Assembly (NCBI RefSeq): GCF_009730915.1
Contig: NC_052480.1
Coordinates: 23,076,419 to 23,140,418, forward strand
From: Dioscorea cayenensis subsp. rotundata
Lineage: Eukaryota; Streptophyta; Magnoliopsida; Dioscoreales; Dioscoreaceae
DNA length: 64,000 bases
Direction of reading: 5' to 3'
Position 1 is the first letter of the stretch. The number at the start of each line of letters is the position of its first letter. The notes below the pieces were generated by a model. It ran no database searches. It saw nothing but the letters and a program-made list of their open reading frames with translations, and had not been told where the DNA came from. Shown piece after piece: positions 9,746 through 20,137 of this stretch. Position numbers and translations under genes: made by a program.

Positions 9746-12700
9746 GGAAAGAAACCTTGTCCTCAAGGTTGAAGGTAGGGAAATCTTGGTAAAAAGCAAT
9801 GCGATCTTCCTACGTGGCGTCAGACGCTGGTTGCCCCTCCCACTGAATCAACACTTGTGGAACTGGATGTCCACGTACGAGGATGGTTCTGCTATTTAAG
9901 ACTGAAGCTGGCTGCAGTAATGGCTGGCCATTGACAAACTGGGCTGGTAACGGAATAGAGTGTGTGGATGGCTCGCCATGGCACCGTTTAAGTTTGGAAA
10001 CATGGAAAACATCGTGGATTCGGGCATCCGACGGTAGGTCGAGTTTATAGGCCACAAGACCGATACGAACCACAATACGAAACGGCCCATAAAAACGGCG
10101 AGAGAGCTTGTGGTTTTGGCGGTGAGCCACCGAGGTCTGCCGATGAGGTTGGAGACGAAGATACACCCAATCACCCTCCTGAAAGACATGTCGTGGCGTT
10201 TGGTATTCGTTTGGTCTTGCATGCGTTGTTGAGCACGCTTGAGGTTGTCGCGCAGAGTTTGTAACAACGATGTCTGACTTTGAAGGAGGTCATCAACTGC
10301 AGCAATGGAAGAGGTGCCCACTAGATAATCGAGCAAAGAAGGGGGTGGTCGGCCAAAGACAGCTTCGTAGGGGGACATGCGGATCACCGAATGCCAAGAG
10401 GTGTTATAGTGCCACTCAGCCCAGGGTAGGTATTTGAGCCATGCGAAAGGTTGGTCTGCAATAAAACACCGGAGATATTGTTCCAAACAACGATTTAAGA
10501 CCTCCGTTTGCCCGTCGGATTGGGGGTGGTATGCGCTGCTCAATGCGAGAGTGGTGCCATGAAGATGGAAGAGTTCTTTCCAGAATGTGCTAATGAAAAT
10601 GGGGTCACGATCAGAGATGATGCTTGAAGGAAAGCCGTGTAAGCGGACAATATCCCGAAGAAAGATGGCAGCAACTTGGGGAGCACTAAAACGGGGGCCG
10701 AGTGCGGAGAAGTGTGCATGTTTGGACAAGCGGTCCAACACGACTAAGATTGTGGTTTTACCGGATGATGAGGGGAGGTGCGTGATGAAGTCCATGGACA
10801 ATGAGTCCCATATTTTGCCAGGAATGGGCAGAGGTTGTAGCAAGCCTTGGGGAGCAGTGTTAAATGGTTCGGTGGCCTAGCATGTAGCACAACGACGGAC
10901 ATAATCACGCACTGATTGACGAAGCCCGGGCCAGTAGAAAGTACTCGCAAGTCGAGCATATGTGCGCTGCATTCCTGCATGACCACCGATGGGTGAAGAA
11001 TGAAATTCAGCTAAGAGCAAAGGTTGTAGAGCTGTCTCCGATGGGATGAGGACCCTGCCATTGAACAAGAGGATGCCGTCCTTGATGGTATACTCTGGGT
11101 GTAGAGCTGGATTATCCTGCACATCATGAAATATAGACTTTAGATTAGGATGCGAGATGTAGCATTATCGCAAGGAGTCCCATAGTGCAGTCAAAGGCCA
11201 AGAGATTGTGTGGAGTTGGAACATGGAAGGTTCTTGACGACGAGAAAGAGCATCGGTAGGTCCATTCAGGGAACCCGGCCTGTACACGATGTCAAAATCG
11301 AAACCAAGTAGTTTGGTAAGCCACCGTTGTTGCTCTGGTGTTTGCACAGTCTGGTGTAACATCGAGCGCAGGCTTTGGTGGTCTGTGATGACGATAAAGT
11401 GTCGACCAAGTAGGTATTGTCGCCATCGACGAATTACCTCTGTGATTGCATACATTTCCCGACTGTATGTGGAGGCAGCACGCATCCTTGGGTTTAGTTG
11501 TTTGCTAAAGAAAGCCAAAGGCCGATTGTTTTGAGATAATACGACACCAATACCGGAACCGTACGCATCTGTATGGACTTCAAAGGGAAGGGTAAAATCT
11601 GGTAATTGTAGACCCGGTGTGGTTGTCATGATAGTCTTGAGATTGTGGAAGGCGGCCGCGGCGTCGGAGACCAAGTGAAAGAGTCTTTCTTTAAAAGGAT
11701 GGTGAGTGGTGCAGTGAGTGCAGCATAGTTACGCACAAAGCGCCGGTAATAGCCAGTCAACCCAAGAAACGCGCGAAGATCACGAACTGCACGTGGTTGT
11801 GGCCATTTACATATCATGGAAATTTTGGATGGGTCAACGGATACACCTTGACCAGAGATACGATGGCCTAGGTAGCCAATTTCGGCATTGCCAAACTCAC
11901 ATTTCTGTTGCTTTGCATGCAAGTGATGAGATCGGAGGATAGAGAAAACAGCTTGTAAGTGTTGTAAATGATGATCCCAGTCAGTGCTATAGATTAAAAT
12001 ATCGTCGAAGAACACGAGGACGAATCGGCGAAGAATACCCTTGAAGACAGAGTTCATTAAGGCTTGGAATGTTGATGGGGCGTTGGAAAGGCCGAAAGGC
12101 GTCACTTTGAATTCATAATGGCCATCGTGAGTACGGAAGGCCGTCTTCTCAATATCGGGTGGGTGTATTCGGACTTGGTGGTAACCGGCGCGCAGGTCAA
12201 GCTTGGAAAAAACATGGGCGCCGGCGATCTCGTCAAACAGTTCTTCGACTGTGGGAATGGGAAAATGATCTTTCACAGTCACTGCATTCAAAGCACGGTA
12301 GTCGACGTAGAAACGCCAAGAACCATCACGTTTCTTGACTAGCAAAACGGGTGCAGAGTAAGGGCTGGTACTAGGCTGTATGATCCCATCTGATATCATT
12401 TCAGTCACCAATCTTTCAATCTCCGTCTTTTGAAAATGCGGGTAGCGATAAGGCTTGACATTAACTTGGGTGGTGTTGGGTAGAAGGGGAATGCAGTAGT
12501 CGAATGGTCGCTGAGGTGGTAGCCCAATGGAAGGAGAGAAAACATCTGCAAAAGAGGTTAAGAGAAGACGTAGAGCAGCAATAAAGGAAGGTGGAGCAGT
12601 TGGACCAAACTTGGGATCCGGGTCTGTTGGAGAGTGTTCAACCTCTAGATGCCAATATTGGGTTGTGGATTGGTTGGTGAGTTGTTTTACGAGGGAAGAT

Positions 12701-14241
12701 GGGGTGATATAATTCAATTCCAACCTGGTCAAACCTTGGAGACAGATGTATGAATCTTGTTGGATGAATTCCATCCACAGATTGCGATAGTCAAAGACCA
12801 CAGGTCCCAATCCAGAGAGCCATTGTACACCTAGGACAACATCGGCGCCATAGATAGGAAGCAACAATAGATCGACTGAAAAGGAGGTGTCACCGAGTTT
12901 CATCGACACCTGGCGACACTCACCGCCACAACCCATAGATTCTCCATTCCCAACCGTGACTCGCAAGTGAGGTGACGGATGAACAGTGAGGCCGAGATGT
13001 TTAACTAGATGGCTTTGAATGAAGTTATTAGTCGAGCCACCATCAATCAGTACAACAACAGGATGCCCGTGAATAGATCCCGCGAGTTTTAATGTTGAGG
13101 GAACAAGTTGACCGGTGAGTGCGTGGAACGAAATACATGGAGTGGTATCGACATCCTGTGGAGTGGGATGTATTTGTGGGAGCAGCTCGGGGGTGTCGGT
13201 GGGTGGTGGGGAGTCGAATGTAGTATCCTCCTCGGTGTCGACCATTAGACAAAGGAACTGTGCGGGACTACATTTATGGCCAGGGACGAATTTGGCATCA
13301 CAGTTGAAGCACAGTCCCTTCTCTCGACGGGTCGCCATTTCGAATGGTGTGAGTCGCTTGATGGGAAGAGAGGGTGGCCGGGGACCGGCGGCGACTAGCA
13401 GTGATGGAGCCGGAAGTGGACGCGGAAAATGGGTACGTGGATATGGCGATGAAACGCGTGCAGCGTTGCATTTGTCTTCGACGAGTTTGGCGAGGCCGAT
13501 GGCCTCATGAAGATCTGTTGGTCGAAGTATATATAACTCTTGCTGGATATCATCTTTTAACCCTGAGAGAAAACAGTTTAGCAAACTCGCGGTAGTGAGG
13601 TTAGTAACCCGAGTGGATAGGCACTCAAACTCTTCTAAGTACTTCACAACGGTGGTCTGTTGCTTGAGCTTAAACAGTTGAGCTTTATGGTTGAGGAAGG
13701 TAGATGGGCCAAACCGAAGCTCTAGTTGTCGAGAAAACTTTTCCCAGGAGCTAAACTGATTAGTGGCTTGCATCCATTGAAACCATTGTAAAGCTGGGCC
13801 TGTCATGTAGAAGGCCGCCGTATGTAATTGGTTATCCAATGGTGTTTGATAAGAAGCAAAGAAGTGGTTTGCCTGGAATAACCATCCAAAAACCCCATCG
13901 CCAGAGAATAGAGGAAGTTCGATCTTCGGCGGACGGTTTGGGTTTGGTAAGGGTATGGAAAAAACATAAGGGTTGGCTGAGGTCGGTGCTGGTAGTGGAA
14001 GCAAGGGTGGCTGTGTGGTCGGGGCCGAAGGTTTGTCGGTTGTAGAGAATTTAACCATCATGTCCGCCGCCACTGACTGTTGGGAAGCTAAAGATTTTTG
14101 AACAACGTCAAATGCTTCAGAGTGTTGATGGACGGTGAGATACAAGGCGTCCATCTTGGCGTCTTGCTTAGCTAAGAGCTCTGTGAGCTTGGTCAGCTGA
14201 TCCTCGATAGTGCGGGAACGAGTTGCCATGCCCTCCGTCAT
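9746..14241 (-). pseudogene. gag-pol polyprotein gene of the Ty3/gypsy element, broken at several points
   Basis: It starts near 14241 and runs on one open frame to about 11670. That frame holds a gag domain (residues about 115-250), a zinc knuckle CFNCDAKFVPGHKC, a protease motif LIDGGSTNNFI, and reverse transcriptase with the FFDD active site (VFFDDILIYS). A frameshift at about 11670 precedes RNase H (VHTDAYGSGIG, YALTEV-type motif). Further breaks are a stop at 11165-11167, a TAG at 10877-10879 just after the integrase zinc finger (RRCATC), a frameshift at about 10180, and a TAG at 9810-9812 in the chromodomain where Trp is expected. The integrase core keeps MDFITHLP, SDRDPIF and QSDGQTEVLNR. 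The breaks make this copy non-autonomous. Confidence 0.93.
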
Positions 14242-14249
14242 GTGGGAGA

Positions 14250-14266
14250 GCTCAACGGAAGCACCA
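14250..14266 (-). other. Primer-binding site of the Ty3/gypsy element
   Basis: Two bases inside the 5' LTR the minus strand reads TGGTGCTTCCGTTGAGC, beginning with the TGG that pairs with a tRNA CCA end. I did not assign the tRNA. Confidence 0.5.
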
Positions 14267-14268
14267 AT

Positions 14269-14701
14269 TGTTGCGTATGGAACGGTTAGATGTTTAAATT
14301 TGAGAGGATAAGAGAGGAGAATAGGAAGAGAAGAGATAAAGATGAGGAGAGAAAAGAAGATAAACCAGGGAGATTAGAATAAGTGTGAAGAAAAGGGGAT
14401 AATACTCTCCCCTACCCAGGCTGTGCCCCCATTCATTTAAAGCATTGTAACAACTTGTCAAGTGTACAATCCTCATTGGTGCCAGGCTCCACTACTCATT
14501 CAAATTGATTACATGATAACTACTAGTATGACCAACAGTCTTATGATTTAATGCATGATTCTGTTTCCCTACTTCATTTGTCTGCCACCCACACGTCAGA
14601 GCACCTCATTTTACATAACAAAGTCCTTGAACCTCGTGACTTGTGTTGATACCCTTTCAGTGCGCCCACTTCTGCGTATTTGGGTCACATCAGATGCATC
14701 A
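14269..14701 (-). repeat. 5' LTR of the Ty3/gypsy element, fused to MORF exon 4
   Basis: It is 433 bp and matches 9300-9732. Its first three bases on the minus strand (TGA at 14701-14699) are in frame with the MORF coding sequence and act as a stop codon. Its polyadenylation signals, in sense, could end the MORF transcript. Confidence 0.93.
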
Positions 14702-16780
14702 GTTTGGAAGCCGGTAGTTTCCTGGAGAACTACGCATAGGGTTCTGACTTCCTGGACCATGCATACCAGCTACATTTGATGGTTCCCTTGGTGGCATATT
14801 TGGTGTCATTGGAGATGCATCTCTGTTTTGAAAGTTCTGAATGTCCTCTCCTCGCCTTTCAAAATTCCTTGACCTGTCATGGGATCTATCATTGAGTCGA
14901 GATCTCTCCATTGCTCGTGCATTGTTCCTAACCCATTCCTCATGGTATTTAGGGTCATAAGGTACAGGTACTCCATTGATGACAGGTTCACCTGGTAAAA
15001 ATAAAAAAAATAATAAAAACAGCCAGCAGTAGTTCTACATAACTTCAAATCCGCTATGTATTGTAAAGGCACGAAACTGGGAAAGTACTTACGCAAGATA
15101 ATCGCTTTATAAACATTGATGGATGCAATAAAATCAAGATTGGCATAATGAGGTTATAAAAATATTTAAATCCTGAAAGTATGGCCCTAAAGAGAAAGCT
15201 GGACAACTGGTGAAACTTGATCAATTTGCATAACTGGTGGTTGATAACACAATGGAATTTTAACACTGGCTGGAAAGAATTATCCACACAAACTAACATG
15301 AATTTATGCACACATAAATCCATCACTGGGAAAACAACACCGCAAGCCCATATACATAATACAATGTTCACAAGAATAAAACATATAATTAAATACAAGT
15401 CACGGTGGATCAACAGACAAATGGTACTGGATAGATTCTGTACTAGCAAAGATGGCAAGCAAGATACCTCTAATGTAATCATGGCAAAAACTTAAACCAG
15501 AGGTTTATCTTATTTCATTTTTACCTCCATAATCTTTATTGTTAACATCCAGGTAAGAATCAGGAACCACCCAGCGAACCTTATCAACAGCTGCATAGTG
15601 TTCAAATGCAACAATTGTTAGATACTAATGATCTCAAACTCAGCATGAATACAAAGCAATTGAGTTCAAAGACATGACTAAGATATACCTCTAATCTTGT
15701 AAGAGACCTCCTCAGAAACAAGGCATCCAAATGCAAAGTAATGTTTAGTTGATACTGAATACAACTTCATCCTTGCCTCTTCCTCACTGAAAAAAACCAA
15801 ACTTAGAAAATAGAAAAAGGCAACTATAACAAGCAAAATAATAGATCACTCCTAAACTTAGTTAATTCTCACCAAAAGAATTTTTTTTCCTTTGTCTCAT
15901 CTGAAACCAAAGCATCTCGAATCGAATTAATCATTCAAGAAACAATAAGGCAAACATTTAAACATCATCAATCACCACAAAGACCAAAATTTGGATAAGG
16001 ATCAAACTATGCATAGTATCCATGGTATTTGAAGTTCATGAACTGAATCAAAAATAGAAATTTCTAACAAACTCGGCAAAAATATAGTTATACAATGACT
16101 TCCAACTAGTCCATTCCCCTACAAAAACACTATCATTACACACACACACACACACATATCTATGTATATATATATATATATATATATTTTAAAAAAAAAA
16201 AGAGGATGAATTGGATAAAAACAGAGCATTTCATCAAAATTAACCAGTTGATAGAATCGCGTCACAATCAGTGTTGCCTTTTCAATGGGATAAATAATAA
16301 AAATGACACCATTTTGTTTTTACCATAATCCCGCAATGACATCAATGATACAAGCAATCCATACAGCTGCAAACCTACGCCACAATCAAAGGAAAATAAG
16401 AAAAAAATCAGAAGCCCTGACCTGCCAACAACCTCGGCGAGGGTCTTGACATAATAATCGATGATCTCATCACGGGTGAGGCTGGGATCGGGGGGCTCCA
16501 TGACGACGAGCCAGTGCTCAAAGTCGCATCCTTCTAAAAGAATTGTCCCCTTCGGCGGCCTGTTGCTCCAGTTCGGCTGTGAATCATTGAGAGACGATTC
16601 CGTTGCCGTCGTGCACAACGCACGGGCAGCTGCGCAGCCGGAGTATGTGGCGGTGGGAATGCAGTCAGCGAGCACGACCAAGGGACGGAGACGGAGCAGA
16701 GGAGCACCGGGAGATAGGGAAAGGGACCGAGAAGAGGAGAGCAAGGATGGAAGCCTCGAGATTAGGGTTCGAATCGCCAT
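14699..16780 (-). CDS. MORF8/RIP1-like multiple organellar RNA editing factor, C-terminally truncated by an LTR
   Basis: MORF proteins bind PPR editing factors and are needed for C-to-U RNA editing in mitochondria and plastids. Coding exons on the minus strand are 16780-16422, 15786-15689, 15590-15525 and 14991-14702. All borders are GT..AG and the phases agree, and the TGA at 14701-14699 comes from the LTR, giving 271 residues. The first 50 or so residues are basic and Ser/Leu/Arg-rich, like an organelle transit peptide. The MORF core follows: [95 protein letters not shown]. The sequence around WSNRPPK and SRNFERR resembles MORF8. The conserved core is complete; only the Gly/Gln-rich tail (8388-9299) is lost. 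It may be functional or a recent pseudogene. Confidence 0.88.
14702..14706. repeat. Target-site duplication of the Ty3/gypsy element (second copy)
   Basis: GTTTG matches 9295-9299. It lies within MORF coding exon 4. Confidence 0.9.
16141..16192. repeat. (CA)n and (TA)n microsatellites in MORF intron 1
   Basis: CA units at about 16140-16156 and TA units at about 16166-16188 lie inside the intron between 15787 and 16421. Confidence 0.85.
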
Positions 16781-16795
16781 TGGTGAGACTAGAGA

Positions 16796-16796
<1 letters not shown>

Positions 16797-16826
<30 letters not shown>

Positions 16827-16834
16827 AAGAAGAG
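16797..16834. repeat. (GAA)n microsatellite in the MORF 5' leader
   Basis: About twelve AGA/AAG units lie 17-54 bp upstream of the MORF start codon. On the transcript this is a CUU-rich leader tract, common in plant 5' leaders. Confidence 0.85.
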
Positions 16835-16947
16835 AAGGTTGGAGAAAAACCCTCGACTTCGGGCAAGGGTTTAAGATAATAAGATCCCAATTTTAAAATA
16901 TAATATAATAGAATAAAATTAAAATTATCACATCCGTGACCAATTGA

Positions 16948-17029
16948 GTGGACGTGCCGGAGTGGTTATCGGGCATGACTAGAAATCATGTGGGCTCTGC
17001 CCGCGCAGGTTCGAATCCTGCCGTCCACG
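16948..17029 (+). tRNA. tRNA-Ser (anticodon AGA)
   Basis: The 82-nt sequence folds as a class II tRNA. The acceptor stem pairs GTGGACG with CGTCCAC, with discriminator G. The anticodon stem pairs CATGA with TCATG around loop CTAGAAA (anticodon AGA, reading UCU). A long variable arm (about TGGGCTCTGCCCG) is typical of tRNA-Ser, and the T arm contains GGTTCGAATCC. A T-rich pol III stop (TTTT at 17031-17034 and a longer run at about 17042) follows. CCA is not encoded, as usual in nuclei. It lies about 0.17 kb upstream of the MORF start codon, transcribed divergently. Confidence 0.95.
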
Positions 17030-20000
17030 GTTTTAAATTTATTTTTTTTAATGTTTTTTCCTTTTTGCCCTAACCCTCATTAAATTTTATCATATATATA
17101 TATATATATATATAAACAGTTTTGCTAACGTTGCGGGTACATGTAAATATATAAATTTAATAAATTTTTATCATAAATTAAAATCATTAAACATGAATAT
17201 AACAAGATTAATATCTTAAAATATATACACATATAAAGCCTTTTGTCACCTTTTGCCCTCATGAAAACTTTATCATATATATATATAGACTAGCATGGTG
17301 GGCTATAAATATATAAATTTAATAAATTTTTACCATAAATTAAGATCACAATAAAATTTAATAATAATATAATATAACAACGTTAGTATTTTAAAATATA
17401 GACACATATAAAGTTTTCACATAAAAAGTGAGTAACAAATATTATAAAGTCTATCAAGAATATAATAACATCATGGACAACATAGTTAAGGACTTTTTTT
17501 TTGCATTCTTATATAATTTATGTTAGTGAAATAACTTTTTAAATTTTTATTAATGTAATATTAGAGATAATGTTTGGAAAGATCATAAGAATGTATTAGG
17601 ATTAGATTTAATGAAGTCAACATTAATCTTTGCATCCATGTTTGTTTAGTAAGAGTCGCATTTATATCTATTAAACTTATTATTATTATTATTATTTTAA
17701 AATTATTCGTGTAAACTAATAATTAAAAAAGTGTGGCTAAAATAGTAGAAATTCAAGGAAAACAAATATCAAGATGATGAAAAGACTTTTAGAATAATCA
17801 AAATAAAATTATCATTTTACTGAAATCATGGTTTCTTTAAGAAAGTTTTCAATCCACATATGGTTTCATTGTATCAAAAACAATTATTTCTTATAGTGCT
17901 TATAAAATATCTTATCATGATTTCGAATTATATACGTGTTTAGAATCTAATTTTATACAATTTAATACAATAAAATAATAAATAAAAATAGATGAGATAA
18001 CATGTGGGAACCAATAGATACCAACTTCATATTATTAATAATCTAAAAAAGTTATTTCATAAACAAAATATACTATAGTTTATTTATTTTTATCCTCCAT
18101 CAATATATGTAACAAATTTTATTGATAAGGTATATTTTTCTTCACTATTTTTTTTATAAAATCAGTTAATAATCTTTTATATTTGCACATGGATAAAATA
18201 TTTTCAAAAATCAAAATAAGTTTTGGATTTTTAAACAGCAACGTAATCATCTATGTTATAAAATTTTTTTAAAAAAAACATAATGGTAAATTTGAGAGAA
18301 ATAAAGATCACACATTTAACACTGACTTATTCATATATAAATAAACAATAATAAAATTTAATTCTCTTTCACATTCATATCAAGATAGCAAAGAAGTATT
18401 ATTTGTAATCAAGTTGACATCACGTGCTTCTTTTACTACACTATCTTGATAAGACTAGAAAGCTGAGTTATAAGATCTCTTAATACTATTAAGAGAGATC
18501 TTTTTTCCCTAATTTAATGATGTTTATGTCAAAAGTAAGAATTTTCTGTATGTTTTTAAAATATTGTTTGCAAATACTTTGAATGTGTCTTAGTTCTCAT
18601 TTGCAGTTTTTTTAGAACCACAAAGAAACTAATCACCAATTTCGTTTGTTGAGAATATAGAATCAAAATTCTATTTCATGTCACAAAATTCACAAAAATA
18701 AAATTAACATAAAAACATGTGAATTGCGGTAAATTTCGCAATATCATGAGATACAAATGACTAATAAATCTTTAGACTAAGTAGTAGAGTATAAATCCCT
18801 GTGGCTCAATAGTTTAATCTTAGATTAAAATCTAAACACACACACACAAAAAGGTCAATTTTATTATGAATTTCATTCAAAACTTATATCCAATCGTATC
18901 ATGTACATACATGTAAGGCACCATTCAATACTGTAATACTTGCCTCTAGTTGTTCATTCAAGTTCCTCTGTACTTCATTTGATATTTTAAAATTTTTGCA
19001 ATTTGAATATTTTTACAAAATATTATATAGTATTGGTTGAGTTAAATAATTCAAATGACAAAAGTAATGTGAAGCATGTGAGATCATTAATATGTCTTCT
19101 ATTAGTTGGCTAAAAAACTAGAATTAAACAAATACGGGTCAAAATTAATACACTTTTTACTATTTTCATTTGAAAATTCAAGAGGTTAATCACATTGCAA
19201 AATTTTGATATAGGTATAATCAATAAATAATAATTTTTTTTTTCTTTTTCACCTAATTTTAATGTTATCGTAAATAATAAACTGGAAGTCTTTCCTTGAA
19301 CTATAAATCGTAAATTGTAGTTTATCTTTGTCCATAATTTTGATGTTATTGTAAATTATAAACTGGAAACCTTTTTCTCTAAACCCTTAATAGTAAACCA
19401 TAGTTTACAGGGTTTAAAGTTTAGGATTTAGGGTTTAATATTTAGCACTAATATTAGGATTGTAAAATTTTGGATATATAGTTTTATATTATTTGAGTTT
19501 AAGATTTTATGGTTTTAAATTTAATGTTTTATAATTTATTTAATAGTTTTTAAAATATAATATTATAAAATTTAAATTTGAAGTTTATAAAATAAAAAAA
19601 AAAGATATAAATGTCAATTTGACATTAACATCATTTATTGCATAAACACACAATTTTTAACCATAAAAGAAATATAAATAATATTATTTATAGATGTGTA
19701 GAAAAAGAATTTATGAGATCAACGGCTTTTGGACCAATTGGTATTAGTGTTTGTTTCGGGGAAGATCCGGAATCAAACCTCATGTCCTATGATAGGTGAG
19801 GGTACGTGGGTTGACGTTGAGCTTTAATCCCCACATGTATACGTCTATGGGGTTCTGGTGCTTGTCGTCTTTCACAAAGAAAAAAATTTTTCTAAGTACA
19901 GAAACCAAACCTTGCAATTTCAAAATGATTTTTACAAAACCATATAATATATTAAAAAAAAAAAAACTTTTATTCAATCTTCAAAAGCAAAAAAAAATTA

Positions 20001-20107
20001 AGCTACAGAATCAAATGGGACAGAATTATTAAAACCTTTTCTATGTTTAATAATATTACTCCAAATAATTTTCATTATAAATATCAAAAGACAACGAGAA
20101 GAGAATA
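17030..20107. other. AT-rich intergenic region
   Basis: No gene is recognisable over 3 kb. It holds TA runs (17093-17114, 17274-17288), an ATT run (about 17680-17695), an imperfect hairpin at 18472-18502 (AAGATCTCTTAAT facing ATTAAGAGAGATCTT), and degenerate TTTAGGGTTT-like words near 19420-19440. A tRNA-like B-box on the minus strand near 19769-19779 could belong to an old SINE. Confidence 0.6.
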
Positions 20108-20137
20108 ATGGCAAATGGTGCCAGCACCATTGTGTGA
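20108..20137 (+). other. Short upstream reading frame overlapping the PPR start codon
   Basis: ATGGCAAATGG holds two start codons seven bases apart. The first (20108) opens a nine-codon frame ending TGA at 20135-20137, beyond the second start at 20115. If the leader includes 20108, scanning ribosomes could start there and reduce PPR translation. Confidence 0.4.

Larger units (their letters stand above)
9300..14701 (-). mobile_element. Full-length Ty3/gypsy chromovirus-type LTR retrotransposon, 5.4 kb
   Basis: Two LTRs of 433 bp (9300-9732 and 14269-14701) start TG and end CA and are flanked by a perfect 5-bp duplication. The internal region encodes, on the minus strand, gag, protease, reverse transcriptase, RNase H, integrase and a chromodomain-like end, in Ty3/gypsy order. 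By eye the LTRs differ at about eleven positions (roughly 97.5% identity), so the insertion is not brand new. The small size, single gag-pol frame and chromodomain suggest the Reina-like chromoviruses, which is an inference. It lies in the same orientation as the MORF gene that it interrupts. Confidence 0.95.

Noticed and set aside
18472-18502. Hairpin followed by a T-run, resembling a bacterial terminator
   Set aside because: This is nuclear plant DNA, the arms do not match perfectly, and no gene is nearby.
19380-19445. Telomere-like TTTAGGG words
   Set aside because: Only isolated words with no head-to-tail repeat; not a telomere or interstitial telomere array.
19700-19870. Possible minus-strand SINE (B-box near 19769-19779)
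   Set aside because: No A-box, A-tail or flanking duplication could be matched, so it is only mentioned in the spacer entry.
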